Origin: Streptomyces sp. ML-6
Lineage (GTDB): Bacteria; Actinomycetota; Actinomycetes; Streptomycetales; Streptomycetaceae
DNA length: 64,000 bases
NCBI RefSeq assembly: GCF_030116705.1
Contig: NZ_JAOTIK010000001.1
Span: 7,716,501-7,780,500 of the forward strand
Direction: 5' to 3'
Below, piece by piece: positions 18,028 to 27,308 of this stretch (positions are counted from its first letter, which is position 1; the number at the start of each line of letters is the position of its first letter). Below the pieces are notes generated by a model that searched no databases, had not been told where the DNA came from, and saw nothing but the letters and a program-made list of their open reading frames with translations. Made by a program: the position numbers and the translations under genes.

Positions 18028-19377
18028 TCAGTCGCGCAGCGGGTGCGGCAGCTTCAGCAGCGTCACCGATGTCCTGATGCCGCTGTCGACCAGTCGGCCG
18101 TTCTCGTCGAACGCCTCGGCGCCGTCGGTCATCCCGAAGTCGTTGTCGTTGATGAGCGCGAGGGTGTCCCGGCCCGTCACCCCCACGCCCTCGATCTTCC
18201 CGGGCACGCCCGCGACCTTGCCCAGGTCGACCACCAGACGCTTGCGGAGCACCGGTACGCCCGAGGCCGACGGGTCGGTGAGCTCCTCGTACGACGGGGA
18301 CGTCTTCGGGTCGTCCCAGGCGGAGCCCAGGATGCCGGAGCCGTGCGGCAGCGACACCCGGTGCAGCCTGGCCGCCTTGTCCGTGCGCTCCTCCACCAGC
18401 AGGTCGGCGCGGCCGATCGCCACGACCGAGGAGATCTTCAGTTCGGAGGTGTCGTCCTCGCCCGGGTCCACGACGTCCACCGGGTCGAACCGGTAGGCGT
18501 ACTCGGCGGTGACCGCGTGCTTCTTCGTCGAGAAGCGGAGCAGTCGCACATTGCGCGAGGACTCGCCTGCGTCCTGGTCGGGCAGCGACAGCGGGCTCTG
18601 CACCGCGAGCACCAGATCACCGCCCGGCAGCAGCGCCAGCCCCTCGAAACCACGGTTGATCTTGCGGTGCAGCAGCACTCCCGGCAGCGCCTCCACCACC
18701 GGGTAGTCGGCGCCCGTCAGCCCGAGCCCCTGCGGGACGTACCGGGCCAGCACCCGGCCCCGGGCCGAGACGTGCACCAGGGAGGGCCCGTACTCGTCCA
18801 CGAGCCAGAAGGTGCCGTCGGCCGCGCGGACGATGCCCTCGGTGTCCAGGCCGTTCGGGTCGTACGGGAGGGTCGTTCCCGCGTCGTAGGTGTACGGCGC
18901 CTCGTCGCGGGAGCTCTGGTTCGGCAGACCGGTGACCGGCTTGCCGGAGCGGGTGGTGAGGGGGATGGCCCGCACCACCCGGAGGTGCTTCCCGCTGACG
19001 CGCACCTTGACGATCGCCGGGTCGAATCCGGGCACGGGGAAGGTGCGCCGCTTCTTCCCGTCGATCTTGATCTGCCCGTTGGGGCCGCGGTCGGTCACCG
19101 TCCAGAACTCGCCCTTGCGGCCCGCGGGGTAGATGTCGCTGCCGATGCCGCCGAGCTTCACCCCGCGGTCGTCGGCGACCGTCCCGGGCAGCAGCCGGTT
19201 GCTGAACCCGGCCAGCGGAATGTCCCCGAGCACCGCGCTCCCGGTGACCCGCGCGGTGCGCTCCGTACGCCCGTGCCGGTCCTGCGCCCCGGTGGCCGTC
19301 CCGGCAACGCACACCGTGCCGAGCAGGGCGAGCGGCAGCCCGACGGCGAGGGAACGACGGACAACACCAGCGGACAT
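18028..19377 (-). CDS. Secreted esterase-like/phytase-like domain protein
   Basis: The 449-residue protein has a Sec-type signal (RRSLAVGLPLALLGTVCVAG, cleavage near ATGA). The mature part matches the esterase-like/phytase-like beta-propeller family: GIGSDIYPAG..FWTVTDRGPNG near the start, DTEGIVRAADGTFWLVDEYGPS in the middle, FEGLALLPGGDLVLAVQSPL, and the closing VTGRDTLALINDNDFG. Members are exported and are proposed to act on phosphate esters; the activity here is unproven. The start ATG follows AGGCCC-type sequence, GAGG being within 12 bases. It is monocistronic. Confidence 0.88.
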   Translation of the reverse strand: MSAGVVRRSLAVGLPLALLGTVCVAGTATGAQDRHGRTERTARVTGSAVLGDIPLAGFSNRLLPGTVADDRGVKLGGIGSDIYPAGRKGEFWTVTDRGPNGQIKIDGKKRRTFPVPGFDPAIVKVRVSGKHLRVVRAIPLTTRSGKPVTGLPNQSSRDEAPYTYDAGTTLPYDPNGLDTEGIVRAADGTFWLVDEYGPSLVHVSARGRVLARYVPQGLGLTGADYPVVEALPGVLLHRKINRGFEGLALLPGGDLVLAVQSPLSLPDQDAGESSRNVRLLRFSTKKHAVTAEYAYRFDPVDVVDPGEDDTSELKISSVVAIGRADLLVEERTDKAARLHRVSLPHGSGILGSAWDDPKTSPSYEELTDPSASGVPVLRKRLVVDLGKVAGVPGKIEGVGVTGRDTLALINDNDFGMTDGAEAFDENGRLVDSGIRTSVTLLKLPHPLRD

Positions 19378-19547
19378 GGGGCCTCCTGTGACGCGGAACT
19401 GCTCGACGGCCGCCAGGCTCCGCCCTCCTCGTCAACGCACGGTGACGTCCAGCTGAACGGGAGGGCAGAACGCGACGACGGGCGGGGGGCGGGAGCACAC
19501 GGCCCCACCCACCGCCGGGCGCCGAACCGGCCGGGCGAACGGGCAGG

Positions 19548-20888
19548 TCAGCCGTCCGAGACGGCCGAGCCGCCCAGCGCGGCCGCCGGATCGTCGTCCG
19601 CCGGCCCCGCCGGCATCCAGCGCCCGCCCTCCTTACGGTACGGCCACCAGCGCCCGTCCCGCCCGTAACGGAGCTGTACGCCCTCGTCCACCGCGGTCCA
19701 ACGGTTGCCCGCCGACCGCAGCCGGGGTTGCTCGCCCTCCTCCCACGCCCCGGCGAGCCGGGACCGCGCCCGCGCCAGGGACTCCGGATCGGGGGTCCAC
19801 TCCTCGTCGAGCACGGCGAGCGCGGCGGCCCCGCCGTGGTGCCAGGCACGCACCGCCGCGTCGAGCTCGGCCCGTCGCCGCCCCGACCCGGTGGCCAGCC
19901 GCGTCATGATCCGGGACTCCGGCCGGGCCTCCGCGGCCAGCCGCACGGCGTCCTGCTCCGGCGTCAGCCCCGCGGCCGGCGGTTGTTCCCCGTGCCCGGG
20001 CCGGAGCGCTTCGGTCAGCATCCGGTGGGCGCGGGCCGCGCCGTCCGTCGCCAGCACCTCCAGGGCCGCCGGATCGACGCCGGGACGCGGCTCGGTCTCC
20101 GTATCCAGTGACGGCGCGGCGCCGGGCTCCGCGGGCAGCGGCGGGGGAGCGGGCAACGGGGGCAGGATGTCCCGCGCCGCGAACGCTTCGTCCGCCCGCA
20201 CGCCCCGGACAGCGCCTCCGCCGACTGCGTCCGGACCGGGCTGCCCGTGCTCCTCCGCGAGGGCCGCGATGCGGATCTGGAGCTCGTCCAGGATCCGCCG
20301 CTCACCGCGCCCCCGCACGAGCAGCAGCACGAACGGGTCCTGGTCCAGCAGCCGCGCCACCTGATAGCACAGGGCCGCGGTGTGCGGGCAGTGGTCCCAC
20401 GCCTCGCACGTGCACTCCGGATCCAGGTCGCCGATACCCGGCAGCAGCTCGACCCCGGCCGCCGCCGCGTCCTCCACCAGGTGCGGCGGCATCTCCCGGT
20501 CCAGGAGCGCCGCGATGTGCCCGGACCGTTCGACGGCCATCGCCAGGAACCGTTCCCAGTCCGCCTCGTCGAGCTCCTGGAGCAGCACGTCGCTGCGGTA
20601 CGTGGACGAGTCCCGGTCCCGGACCACCGCCGTGATCCGGCCGGGCCGCACGGTGACCGCGCCCACCCGGCCCTCGCGGGCGAACCTGCGGCCCTTCTTG
20701 AGCTGTTCGTTGTCGAGCGCGGTGTCCTCCAGCGCCTTCAGCCACGCCTGGCCCCACCAGGAACCGGCGAAGCCCCGGCCGTGTGTGGGCGGCAGCGCGG
20801 CGAAGGTGCGTTCCTGCCCCGGCGCACCACCCTCGTCGTCCCCGTACATGCCGTCGTCGTACCGGTCCCCGTCATAACCGTCGCTCAT
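19548..20888 (-). CDS. SWIM zinc-finger protein paired with SNF2 ATPase
   Basis: The protein has 446 residues. A SWIM zinc finger is visible at about residues 150-180 (CTCEAWDHCPHTAALCYQVA: CxC...CxH). The N-terminal part (GSWWGQAWLKALEDTALDN, RGRRFAREGRVGAVTV-like) is the usual lead-in of bacterial SWIM partners. The C-terminal half is Pro/Ala-rich then helical. Its ATG (20888) overlaps the TGA of the upstream SNF2 gene in ATGA, so expression is coupled. This pairing is widely conserved in actinomycetes and is thought to form a DNA-remodelling or repair complex; the biochemical role is unknown. Confidence 0.88.
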   Translation of the reverse strand: MSDGYDGDRYDDGMYGDDEGGAPGQERTFAALPPTHGRGFAGSWWGQAWLKALEDTALDNEQLKKGRRFAREGRVGAVTVRPGRITAVVRDRDSSTYRSDVLLQELDEADWERFLAMAVERSGHIAALLDREMPPHLVEDAAAAGVELLPGIGDLDPECTCEAWDHCPHTAALCYQVARLLDQDPFVLLLVRGRGERRILDELQIRIAALAEEHGQPGPDAVGGGAVRGVRADEAFAARDILPPLPAPPPLPAEPGAAPSLDTETEPRPGVDPAALEVLATDGAARAHRMLTEALRPGHGEQPPAAGLTPEQDAVRLAAEARPESRIMTRLATGSGRRRAELDAAVRAWHHGGAAALAVLDEEWTPDPESLARARSRLAGAWEEGEQPRLRSAGNRWTAVDEGVQLRYGRDGRWWPYRKEGGRWMPAGPADDDPAAALGGSAVSDG

Positions 20889-23842
20889 CGCGCGCCCCCT
20901 CGCAGTTTCACCAGATCGGCCAGTTCCGCATCGGTCAGTTCGGTCAGCGCGGCCTCGCCGGAGCCGAGCACCGCGTCCGCCAGCCCCTGCTTGCGGGCCA
21001 GCATGTCGGCGATCCGGTCCTCGATCGTGCCCTCGGCGATCAGCCGGTGCACCTGCACCGGCTGGGTCTGGCCGATCCGGTACGCACGGTCGGTGGCCTG
21101 TGCCTCGACCGCCGGGTTCCACCAGCGGTCGAAGTGCACGACATGGCCCGCCCGGGTGAGGTTGAGGCCGGTGCCGGCCGCCTTCAGCGACAGCAGGAAG
21201 ACCGGGGCCTCGCCCGCCTGGAAACGGTTCACCATCGCCTCGCGCTCCGCGACCGGGGTGCCGCCGTGCAGGAACTGCGTTCGCACCCCGCGCCCGGCCA
21301 GATGCCGTTCGAGCAGCCGGGCCATCTGCACGTACTGGGTGAACACCAGCACGCTCGCCCCCTCCGCCAGGATGGTGTCGAGCAGTTCGTCGAGCAGCTC
21401 CACCTTTCCCGAACGGTCCGTGATCCGGGGCTCCTCCTCCTTCAGGTACTGCGCAGGGTGGTTGCAGATCTGCTTCAGGGCCGTCAGCAGCTTGACGACG
21501 AGACCGCGCCGGGCGAAACCGTCGGCACCGGAGATCGCCTCCAGCGTCTCGCGCACGACCGCTTCGTACAGCCCCGTTTGTTCCGCCGTCAGCGACACCG
21601 TGCGGTCCGTCTCGGTCTTCGGCGGCAGTTCCGGAGCGATTCCCGGATCGGACTTGCGCCGCCGCAGCAGGAACGGCCGCACCAGCGCGGCGAGCCGCTC
21701 CGCGGCCGCCGGGTCACCGCCCTCCGCGGTGTGCGCGTAGCGGGTGCGGAAGGTCCCGAGCTGTCCCAGCAGACCGGGCGTCGTCCAGTCGAGGATCGCC
21801 CACAGTTCGGAGAGGTTGTTCTCCACCGGGGTGCCGGTGAGCGCCACCCGGGCCCGCGCGCCGATCGTCCGCAACTGCTTGGCCGTCGCCGAGTACGGGT
21901 TCTTCACGTGCTGGGCCTCGTCGGCGACCACCATGCCCCACCGGACCTCCGCGAGCCGTGCCGCGTCGAGCCGCATCGTGCCGTACGTGGTGAGGACGAA
22001 CCCGTCGCCCTCCAGGCCGGCGAGGCTGCGCGCCCCGCCGTGGAAGCGCCGCACCGGTGTGCCCGGCGCGAACTTCTCGATCTCCCGCTGCCAGTTCCCC
22101 ATGAGGGACGTCGGGCAGACCACCAGGGTCGGCCCGGCTGCCTCCTCGATGCCCTGGCGGTGCAGGTGCAGGGAGATCAGCGTGATGGTCTTGCCGAGCC
22201 CCATGTCGTCGGCGAGGCAGCCGCCCAGACCGAGCGAGGTCATGGTGTGCAGCCAGTTCAGCCCGCGCAGCTGGTAGTCGCGCAACGTCGCGGCGAGTGC
22301 GGCGGGCTGGCCGACCGGCCGAGCCCCGCCCTGTTCCCCGGCGGCCTCCGGGTCGGCGACCAACCGGCGCAGCCGCTCCAGCCACCCGGTGGCCCGCACC
22401 TCCACCCGGCGGCCGTCGACCTCGGTGGAACCGGTCAGCACGGCCCCGAGCGCATCGATCGGAGCGATCTTGCGGTCCTGGTTCTCGCGGGCGCGCCGCG
22501 CCTCCTCGGGATCGATCAGCACCCACTGGTCCCGCAGCCGCACCACCGGTCTGTTGGCCTCGGCCAGGCGGTCCAGCTCGGCCCGGCTGAGTTTCTGATC
22601 GCCCAGGGCGAACCACCAGTCGAACGCCAGCAGCGCGTCGGCCGACATGAGCGACGGCGCGTCGGAACCGGTGGGCACGAACCCCTTGCGCTCCTCGTCG
22701 TCCCCGTCCCCGCCGTCGGCCGGGCCGATCACCGCGCGTGCGGTGAGCTTGCGGGCCAGCTCCCTGGGCCAGTGCACCTGGACCCCGGTCGCCGCGAGCG
22801 CCCGCCCGGCGGGGCCGAGGAGGTCGGCGAGTTCGTCGTCCGCGGGTTCGACGGAATCGGGCACGGCGGCGGACAGCAGCGGGGACAGTGGAGGCCAGGC
22901 GCGGGCGGCCCGGCGCAGCGCCAACAGGGTGTCCATCCGGGCCCGGGGGCCGAGCGCGGCGGTGCCCGCACCGCCCGACCAGACCTCTGCGGCATCGGCG
23001 ACCAGCGCCGGGTCGCTGACGCTGTGGACCTGCAGGACGGCCCGGAAGGCGGGCCCGGCGGCCCCCTCCTCGTCCTCCTCCGGCGCCGTCAGCCCGGACA
23101 CCTCGACCCGGAGCGACAGCCGGACGCCCGCGTCGTGCCCGGCCGCGACATCGGCGACCCAGGCCCGCTGATCGGGAAGACGTTGCGGCTCGTCGGCGGT
23201 GAACGCCGGGCCGCCGCCCGCGAACGCCGCGGCCGGGGAACGCGGCAGACCGTCCGCCACGGCGTCGAGGAACGCCCGCAGCAGCACTTCGGGTTCGGGC
23301 AGGAGAACGGGCTCGGCGTCCCCGTCGAGCGGCACCGCGTGGGCGGTGGGGGGCATCGAGGCCGCGAGGGTACGGATCCGTGACTGGTCGTCGGCGGTCA
23401 GCGGTCCGACCCGCCAGGCGTCGTGGTCCGTGGCGCTGAGCCCCGGCAACAGCAGCCCCCGGGCCGCGATGTGGAGTGCGAGGAGCGCCGCCGCGCCCCA
23501 GAACGCCGCAGCGTCGGAGGCGTGCGCCGCGATCCGTGCCCGCGTCAGCACGGGCAGCGCGTCGTGGACCGGGACCATGCGCGCGAGTACGGAGTGCACC
23601 CGGACGTCGGCACCGACGACGTCCAGCTCCTCCACGGCACCGGGGGCGTCCGGCGGAGCGCTGCCGTCCGCATACCAGAAGGCGAAACGGCCGGCACGGG
23701 CGGGATCGCCGGGCAGGAAGACCACGGAGCAGGAGGAGAGAGCAGAGATCTCGGAAAGTGTTGCCGCAGGAAGTCTGTGCACAGTGACGCCGAGTTCCTC
23801 AAATTTGACTAGTGGGCAGTCGGGTCGCCGAGGGTACTCCAC
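20885..23842 (-). CDS. SNF2-family DEAD/DEAH DNA translocase
   Basis: This 985-residue protein has a long actinobacterial N-terminal region (about 1-510) followed by the SNF2 core: LRDYQLRGLNWLH, Walker A DDMGLGKT with Lys near residue 550, the DEAQH Walker B box near 641, ALTGTPVENNLSELW, then the helicase C domain (SVLVFTQYVQMARLLE, LSLKAAGTGLNL, DRAYRIGQTQPVQVHR). It is an ATP-driven double-stranded DNA translocase rather than a strand-separating helicase. The start is taken at GTG 23842; a later start is possible because the first 20 residues are poorly conserved. It overlaps the SWIM gene by 4 bp. Confidence 0.92.
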   Translation of the reverse strand: MEYPRRPDCPLVKFEELGVTVHRLPAATLSEISALSSCSVVFLPGDPARAGRFAFWYADGSAPPDAPGAVEELDVVGADVRVHSVLARMVPVHDALPVLTRARIAAHASDAAAFWGAAALLALHIAARGLLLPGLSATDHDAWRVGPLTADDQSRIRTLAASMPPTAHAVPLDGDAEPVLLPEPEVLLRAFLDAVADGLPRSPAAAFAGGGPAFTADEPQRLPDQRAWVADVAAGHDAGVRLSLRVEVSGLTAPEEDEEGAAGPAFRAVLQVHSVSDPALVADAAEVWSGGAGTAALGPRARMDTLLALRRAARAWPPLSPLLSAAVPDSVEPADDELADLLGPAGRALAATGVQVHWPRELARKLTARAVIGPADGGDGDDEERKGFVPTGSDAPSLMSADALLAFDWWFALGDQKLSRAELDRLAEANRPVVRLRDQWVLIDPEEARRARENQDRKIAPIDALGAVLTGSTEVDGRRVEVRATGWLERLRRLVADPEAAGEQGGARPVGQPAALAATLRDYQLRGLNWLHTMTSLGLGGCLADDMGLGKTITLISLHLHRQGIEEAAGPTLVVCPTSLMGNWQREIEKFAPGTPVRRFHGGARSLAGLEGDGFVLTTYGTMRLDAARLAEVRWGMVVADEAQHVKNPYSATAKQLRTIGARARVALTGTPVENNLSELWAILDWTTPGLLGQLGTFRTRYAHTAEGGDPAAAERLAALVRPFLLRRRKSDPGIAPELPPKTETDRTVSLTAEQTGLYEAVVRETLEAISGADGFARRGLVVKLLTALKQICNHPAQYLKEEEPRITDRSGKVELLDELLDTILAEGASVLVFTQYVQMARLLERHLAGRGVRTQFLHGGTPVAEREAMVNRFQAGEAPVFLLSLKAAGTGLNLTRAGHVVHFDRWWNPAVEAQATDRAYRIGQTQPVQVHRLIAEGTIEDRIADMLARKQGLADAVLGSGEAALTELTDAELADLVKLRGGAR

Positions 23843-24096
23843 CCACGTCCGTCCCCGCGCGACGAATCATCGTGATCCACATCACTTCCGAGATGTCCGG
23901 CTGTTCCTTCCCGCGAGGCCCGGCCGCCCGGACACGCACGGTTCAGGGGCCCAACCACCTTTCGGGGGTGGGGCAGGCCCCCCTGCGACGCCGGGGGTTG
24001 TCCCCGGACGGTCCGGGTGCTGGCGCCATGGTCGCCACACCGCGGCAGCCCTACGTTTCTACAGATCAGCCCAGCTTTTCAGAGACCGGAGACCTC

Positions 24097-25176
24097 ATGT
24101 CCCAGGCCGTAACCGCCGCCGTGGAGGGCACCCGTGACAGCAGAGGAAGCACCGCGGACCCCGACGGCGATGGAGCCGCTTCGCCCCAGGGAAGCGACTT
24201 CGCGCCCCTGCTGCGGGCGGTGAAGGGGCAAGGACTCATGGAACGGCGCACCGGGTGGTACGCGGTGCGCATCGCCACCGATCTGACCGCGCTGGGCGCC
24301 GTCGTCACCGGGATGTTCCTTCTCGGCGACACCTGGTGGACCCTGCCGCTCGCGCTGCCACTGGCCCTCTTCTGGTCGCGCGTCGCGTTCGTCGGACACG
24401 ACGCCGGACACGCCCAGATAACCGGTTCCCGCAGGGCGGGCCGGGCCATCGGCCTCTTCCACGCCAACCTGCTGCTCGGCATGAACGAGGCGTGGTGGAA
24501 CGACAAACACGTACGCCACCACGCCAACCCCAACCACATCGACAAGGACCCGGACGTCGGCGTCGGCGCCCTGGTCTGGACCCGGAAACAGGCGGCCCAG
24601 CGCGAGGGCTTCGCCCGCTGGCTCACCCGCAACCAGGCCCGCCTCTTCTTCCCGATGCTGCTCCTCGAAGGCATCGCGCTGAAGGTCTCCGGCTTCCAGT
24701 ACCTGCGCCGGCAGCCCGCCCGGGAACGCGCGCTCTCGGCGCTGCTCTTGGTCGCCCACCTCGGCCTCTACGCGGCGCTGCTGCTCACCGTCCTGTCCCC
24801 GGGGAAGGCCGTCGTCTTCGCACTCGTGCACCACGCGCTGTTCGGCCTCCACCTGGGCATGGCCTTCGCCCCGAACCACAAGGGCATGGAGATGCCCGAC
24901 CCCGACGGCGAACGCTGGGGCCACCTCCAGCGCCAGGTCCTCACCTCGCGCAACGTACGTGGCGGCCTCCTCACCGACTGGTTCCTCGGCGGGCTCAACT
25001 ACCAGATCGAGCACCACCTCTTCCCGAGCATGCCCCGTCCGCACCTGCGCCTGGCGCAGCCCATGGTGCGTGCCCACTGCGAGGCGCTCGGCATGCCGTA
25101 CGCGGAGACCGGGCTGATCGAGTCCTACCAGCAGGCCCTGCGCCACATGCACGAGGTCGGTGAGCCCCTGCGGTGA
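24097..25176 (+). CDS. Acyl-lipid fatty acid desaturase
   Basis: The 359-residue membrane protein carries the three His boxes of di-iron membrane desaturases: HDAGHAQ (near residue 102), HVRHHANPN (near 138) and QIEHHLFPS (near 305). Four or so membrane segments separate them (TDLTALGAVVTGMFLLG, LSALLLVAHLGLYAALLLTV). It introduces a double bond into membrane acyl chains using O2 and reduced ferredoxin or a similar donor. ATG 24097 was chosen because CGGAG lies five bases upstream; the open frame further upstream reads through a promoter-like region. It is transcribed divergently from the SNF2-SWIM operon. No ferredoxin reductase is adjacent. Confidence 0.92.
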   Translation: MSQAVTAAVEGTRDSRGSTADPDGDGAASPQGSDFAPLLRAVKGQGLMERRTGWYAVRIATDLTALGAVVTGMFLLGDTWWTLPLALPLALFWSRVAFVGHDAGHAQITGSRRAGRAIGLFHANLLLGMNEAWWNDKHVRHHANPNHIDKDPDVGVGALVWTRKQAAQREGFARWLTRNQARLFFPMLLLEGIALKVSGFQYLRRQPARERALSALLLVAHLGLYAALLLTVLSPGKAVVFALVHHALFGLHLGMAFAPNHKGMEMPDPDGERWGHLQRQVLTSRNVRGGLLTDWFLGGLNYQIEHHLFPSMPRPHLRLAQPMVRAHCEALGMPYAETGLIESYQQALRHMHEVGEPLR

Positions 25177-25283
25177 GACACCGGCCCGGAACGGAGCGCC
25201 TCGGGCGGGCCGGAACCGATCGGTGTGCGGAGGCGTTCTCACAGCAGGAGCGGCTCCGGGCCGCGAAGGAGGAGGTGTGGACG

Positions 25284-25466
25284 ATGTCGAACAGCGCGAA
25301 GATCGCCATCGGGGGAGTCGTCGTAGCGGTGATCCTGATGCCGTTCATCGGTTTCTGGTTGTCGTTGCTGGTCCTGATCGGCGTTCCGGCCATTGCGTAC
25401 CTGCTCCTGGATCCCTCCCAGCGACGCAGGCTCCGTAGGATCACCCGCAAGGAAATAGGGCGCTGA
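25284..25466 (+). CDS. Small two-helix membrane protein
   Basis: This 60-residue protein starts at ATG 25284 behind a strong AAGGAGGAGG site. It is almost all membrane: IAIGGVVVAVILMPFIGFWL then LLVLIGVPAIAYLLLD, followed by a basic tail (RRRLRRITRKEIGR). No function is recognised. It lies 107 bp after the desaturase and 16 bp before the MOSC gene, so it may be part of a small membrane-related operon. Confidence 0.6.
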   Translation: MSNSAKIAIGGVVVAVILMPFIGFWLSLLVLIGVPAIAYLLLDPSQRRRLRRITRKEIGR

Positions 25467-25482
25467 CAGGAGGGAATCCGCA

Positions 25483-26025
25483 TTGAGCGGGAGGGTGACG
25501 ACGGTGAGCAGGAACGAGACGTACTCGTTCACCAAACCGAACCGGGAGAGCATCCGGCTTCTTGCCGGCCTCGGCGTGGAGGGGGACGTGCACGCGGGGG
25601 TCACGGTCAAGCACCGCTCCCGGGTCGCGCAGGACCCCACCCAACCGAATCTGCGCCAGGTCCACTTCATCCATGAGGAACTGTTCGGCGAATTGAGGGA
25701 AGCCGGATTCGACGTCTCCCCGGGCGATCTCGGGGAGAACGTCACCACCACGGGGATCGACCTTCTCGCCCTCCCAGTCGGGGCCCTGCTGCGCCTCGGC
25801 GACGAGGCGGTCGTCGAGGTCACCGGACTGCGCAACCCCTGCCTGCAGATCGACAACTTCCGTGACGGCCTCCTCAAGCACGTCGTGGGCCGCGACGAAT
25901 CGGGCCGGATCGTGCGCAAGGCGGGGATCATGGGCGTCGTCACGGCCGGGGGGGTGGTCCGGCCGGGCGACCCGATCGAGGTCGAACTGCCCGCAGGGCC
26001 GCATCAGGCACTGGAGCGCGTGTAG
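25483..26025 (+). CDS. MOSC-domain sulfurtransferase-like protein
   Basis: The 180-residue protein is a stand-alone MOSC domain (molybdenum-cofactor sulfurase C-terminal type). Features seen are GLGVEGDVHAG near the start, GDLGENVTTTGIDLLALP in the middle, and the conserved Cys in TGLRNPCLQID, which in this family can carry a persulfide. The start is TTG 25483 after AGGAGG; GTG 25495 and GTG 25504 are in frame and equally compatible with homologues. Substrates of bacterial stand-alone MOSC proteins are mostly unknown. Confidence 0.85.
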   Translation: MSGRVTTVSRNETYSFTKPNRESIRLLAGLGVEGDVHAGVTVKHRSRVAQDPTQPNLRQVHFIHEELFGELREAGFDVSPGDLGENVTTTGIDLLALPVGALLRLGDEAVVEVTGLRNPCLQIDNFRDGLLKHVVGRDESGRIVRKAGIMGVVTAGGVVRPGDPIEVELPAGPHQALERV

Positions 26026-26097
26026 GGACGAGACGAGGGTGCGACGGACCGGTGCTGCCTCCGGCCCGGCCCTCCGTCCGGGCGCCCGCCCTCGTGC

Positions 26098-27087
26098 TCA
26101 GGCCGGACGCACCGCGAGCGCGTCGAGGGCCTTCAGCAGGCCGGGCAGCTCCGTGCCGCGTCCCACCGGCAGCACCTCGCCCGGCTCCTCGTCCAGCAGG
26201 ATGAACGCGATGTCGTCGGTCCGGGCGACCAGGGACCAGCCGGGGCCGTCGGCACGCAGCATCCGGGCATCGCCCGGGGCGAAGGAGGACCGGACGCGGC
26301 CGGGCGGCGGCGGGGTGTCGAGGTAACCACGGGCCTCCGCGAGCGCCCGGCGCACCCCGGGGTGCGCCCCCGGGGGAGTTGCACCGGCCGGTTCCTCGGA
26401 GGTGGCGCCGACCCGTACGTCCGCACCGGCACCGGCACCGGGACCGGCGGGCCCGGGATCGGCCCGGGACTCGGATCCGGCCTCCGGAACGGCTCCGGCA
26501 CCGGTGTCGGTGTCGAGACCAGTATGGGGGTCGGACGGGGAAACGGAATCCGCTTCCGCCCCGGCCGGGGTGCCGAAGGCCGGGTCGCCGTCGAGCTGTT
26601 CGCGCCAGGCTGCCCACTGGTGAGCTATCTCGTCCGCTCCCATGCGCCGCTGGGCGGGCCCCCACGCATCCGTGTCGGGTGGCGCCAACGGCGTGGGGTC
26701 GGTGCCCTCGGCCTCCGGATCGGGCAACGGGTCGTGCGGGGCCGCCACGCCCGGGGCGGCGACCGCCACCGGAAGGGGCCAGCCGGGCAGCGCGCAGACC
26801 ACCGAACGGTCGTCGGGGGAGAGGTCGTACTCCATGCCGCAGTCCCAGGCCGCGATGGCCACGGCCACCAGGGACACGTCCTCGACGACGACGGTCCACC
26901 GCGCACCGCCGCCGTCCTGGCCGAGGACGAGACCGTAGCCCTCGGCGTACGGTTCGAGGGCGAACGCGGCACACGCGGCCGGGTAGTCGTCGCCGAGCAG
27001 GCTCGGGAACTGCGCCGGTGTCAGCAGCGCCGCGGTCAGCACATACAGCGCGTCGTCATCGGCGACTGTGTCGTTCGTCCCGGCCAC
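26098..27087 (-). CDS. Hypothetical actinobacterial protein with two folded ends
   Basis: About 329 residues if the GTG at 27087 is used; it has GAGGAGG five bases upstream, better than ATG 27108. The N-terminal part (DDALYVLTAALLTPAQFPSLL, WTVVVEDVSLVAVAIAAWDCGM) and the C-terminal part (FAPGDARMLRADGPGWSLVAR, AFILLDEEPGEVLPVGRG) look folded. A 130-residue Pro/Asp/Ala-rich linker separates them. No signal peptide or membrane segment is seen. I recognise no named family. Confidence 0.6.
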   Translation of the reverse strand: MAGTNDTVADDDALYVLTAALLTPAQFPSLLGDDYPAACAAFALEPYAEGYGLVLGQDGGGARWTVVVEDVSLVAVAIAAWDCGMEYDLSPDDRSVVCALPGWPLPVAVAAPGVAAPHDPLPDPEAEGTDPTPLAPPDTDAWGPAQRRMGADEIAHQWAAWREQLDGDPAFGTPAGAEADSVSPSDPHTGLDTDTGAGAVPEAGSESRADPGPAGPGAGAGADVRVGATSEEPAGATPPGAHPGVRRALAEARGYLDTPPPPGRVRSSFAPGDARMLRADGPGWSLVARTDDIAFILLDEEPGEVLPVGRGTELPGLLKALDALAVRPA

Positions 27088-27308
27088 GGCACCCTCCTCG
27101 TCCCTCATCCCTGTCCGTCGGCGCACCCTAACCAGTCGGTAACCCACTCGTCGAGGCCCTGACAAAGGAGGAAACGGGCCATGAGGGGTTCCTCCGGAGC
27201 GGCCCACCCCGATGGAACCGCGAGTGCGCATGACTGGCCGGAACGTATTCGTGGTGCTCCCCATCAGCGATAAGTTGAGCCTCCGGACCGAGGCGAGGGG
27301 GCAGCCCA

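Noticed and set aside
20783..23383. 866-codon plus-strand open frame
   Set aside because: Antisense to the SNF2/SWIM genes.
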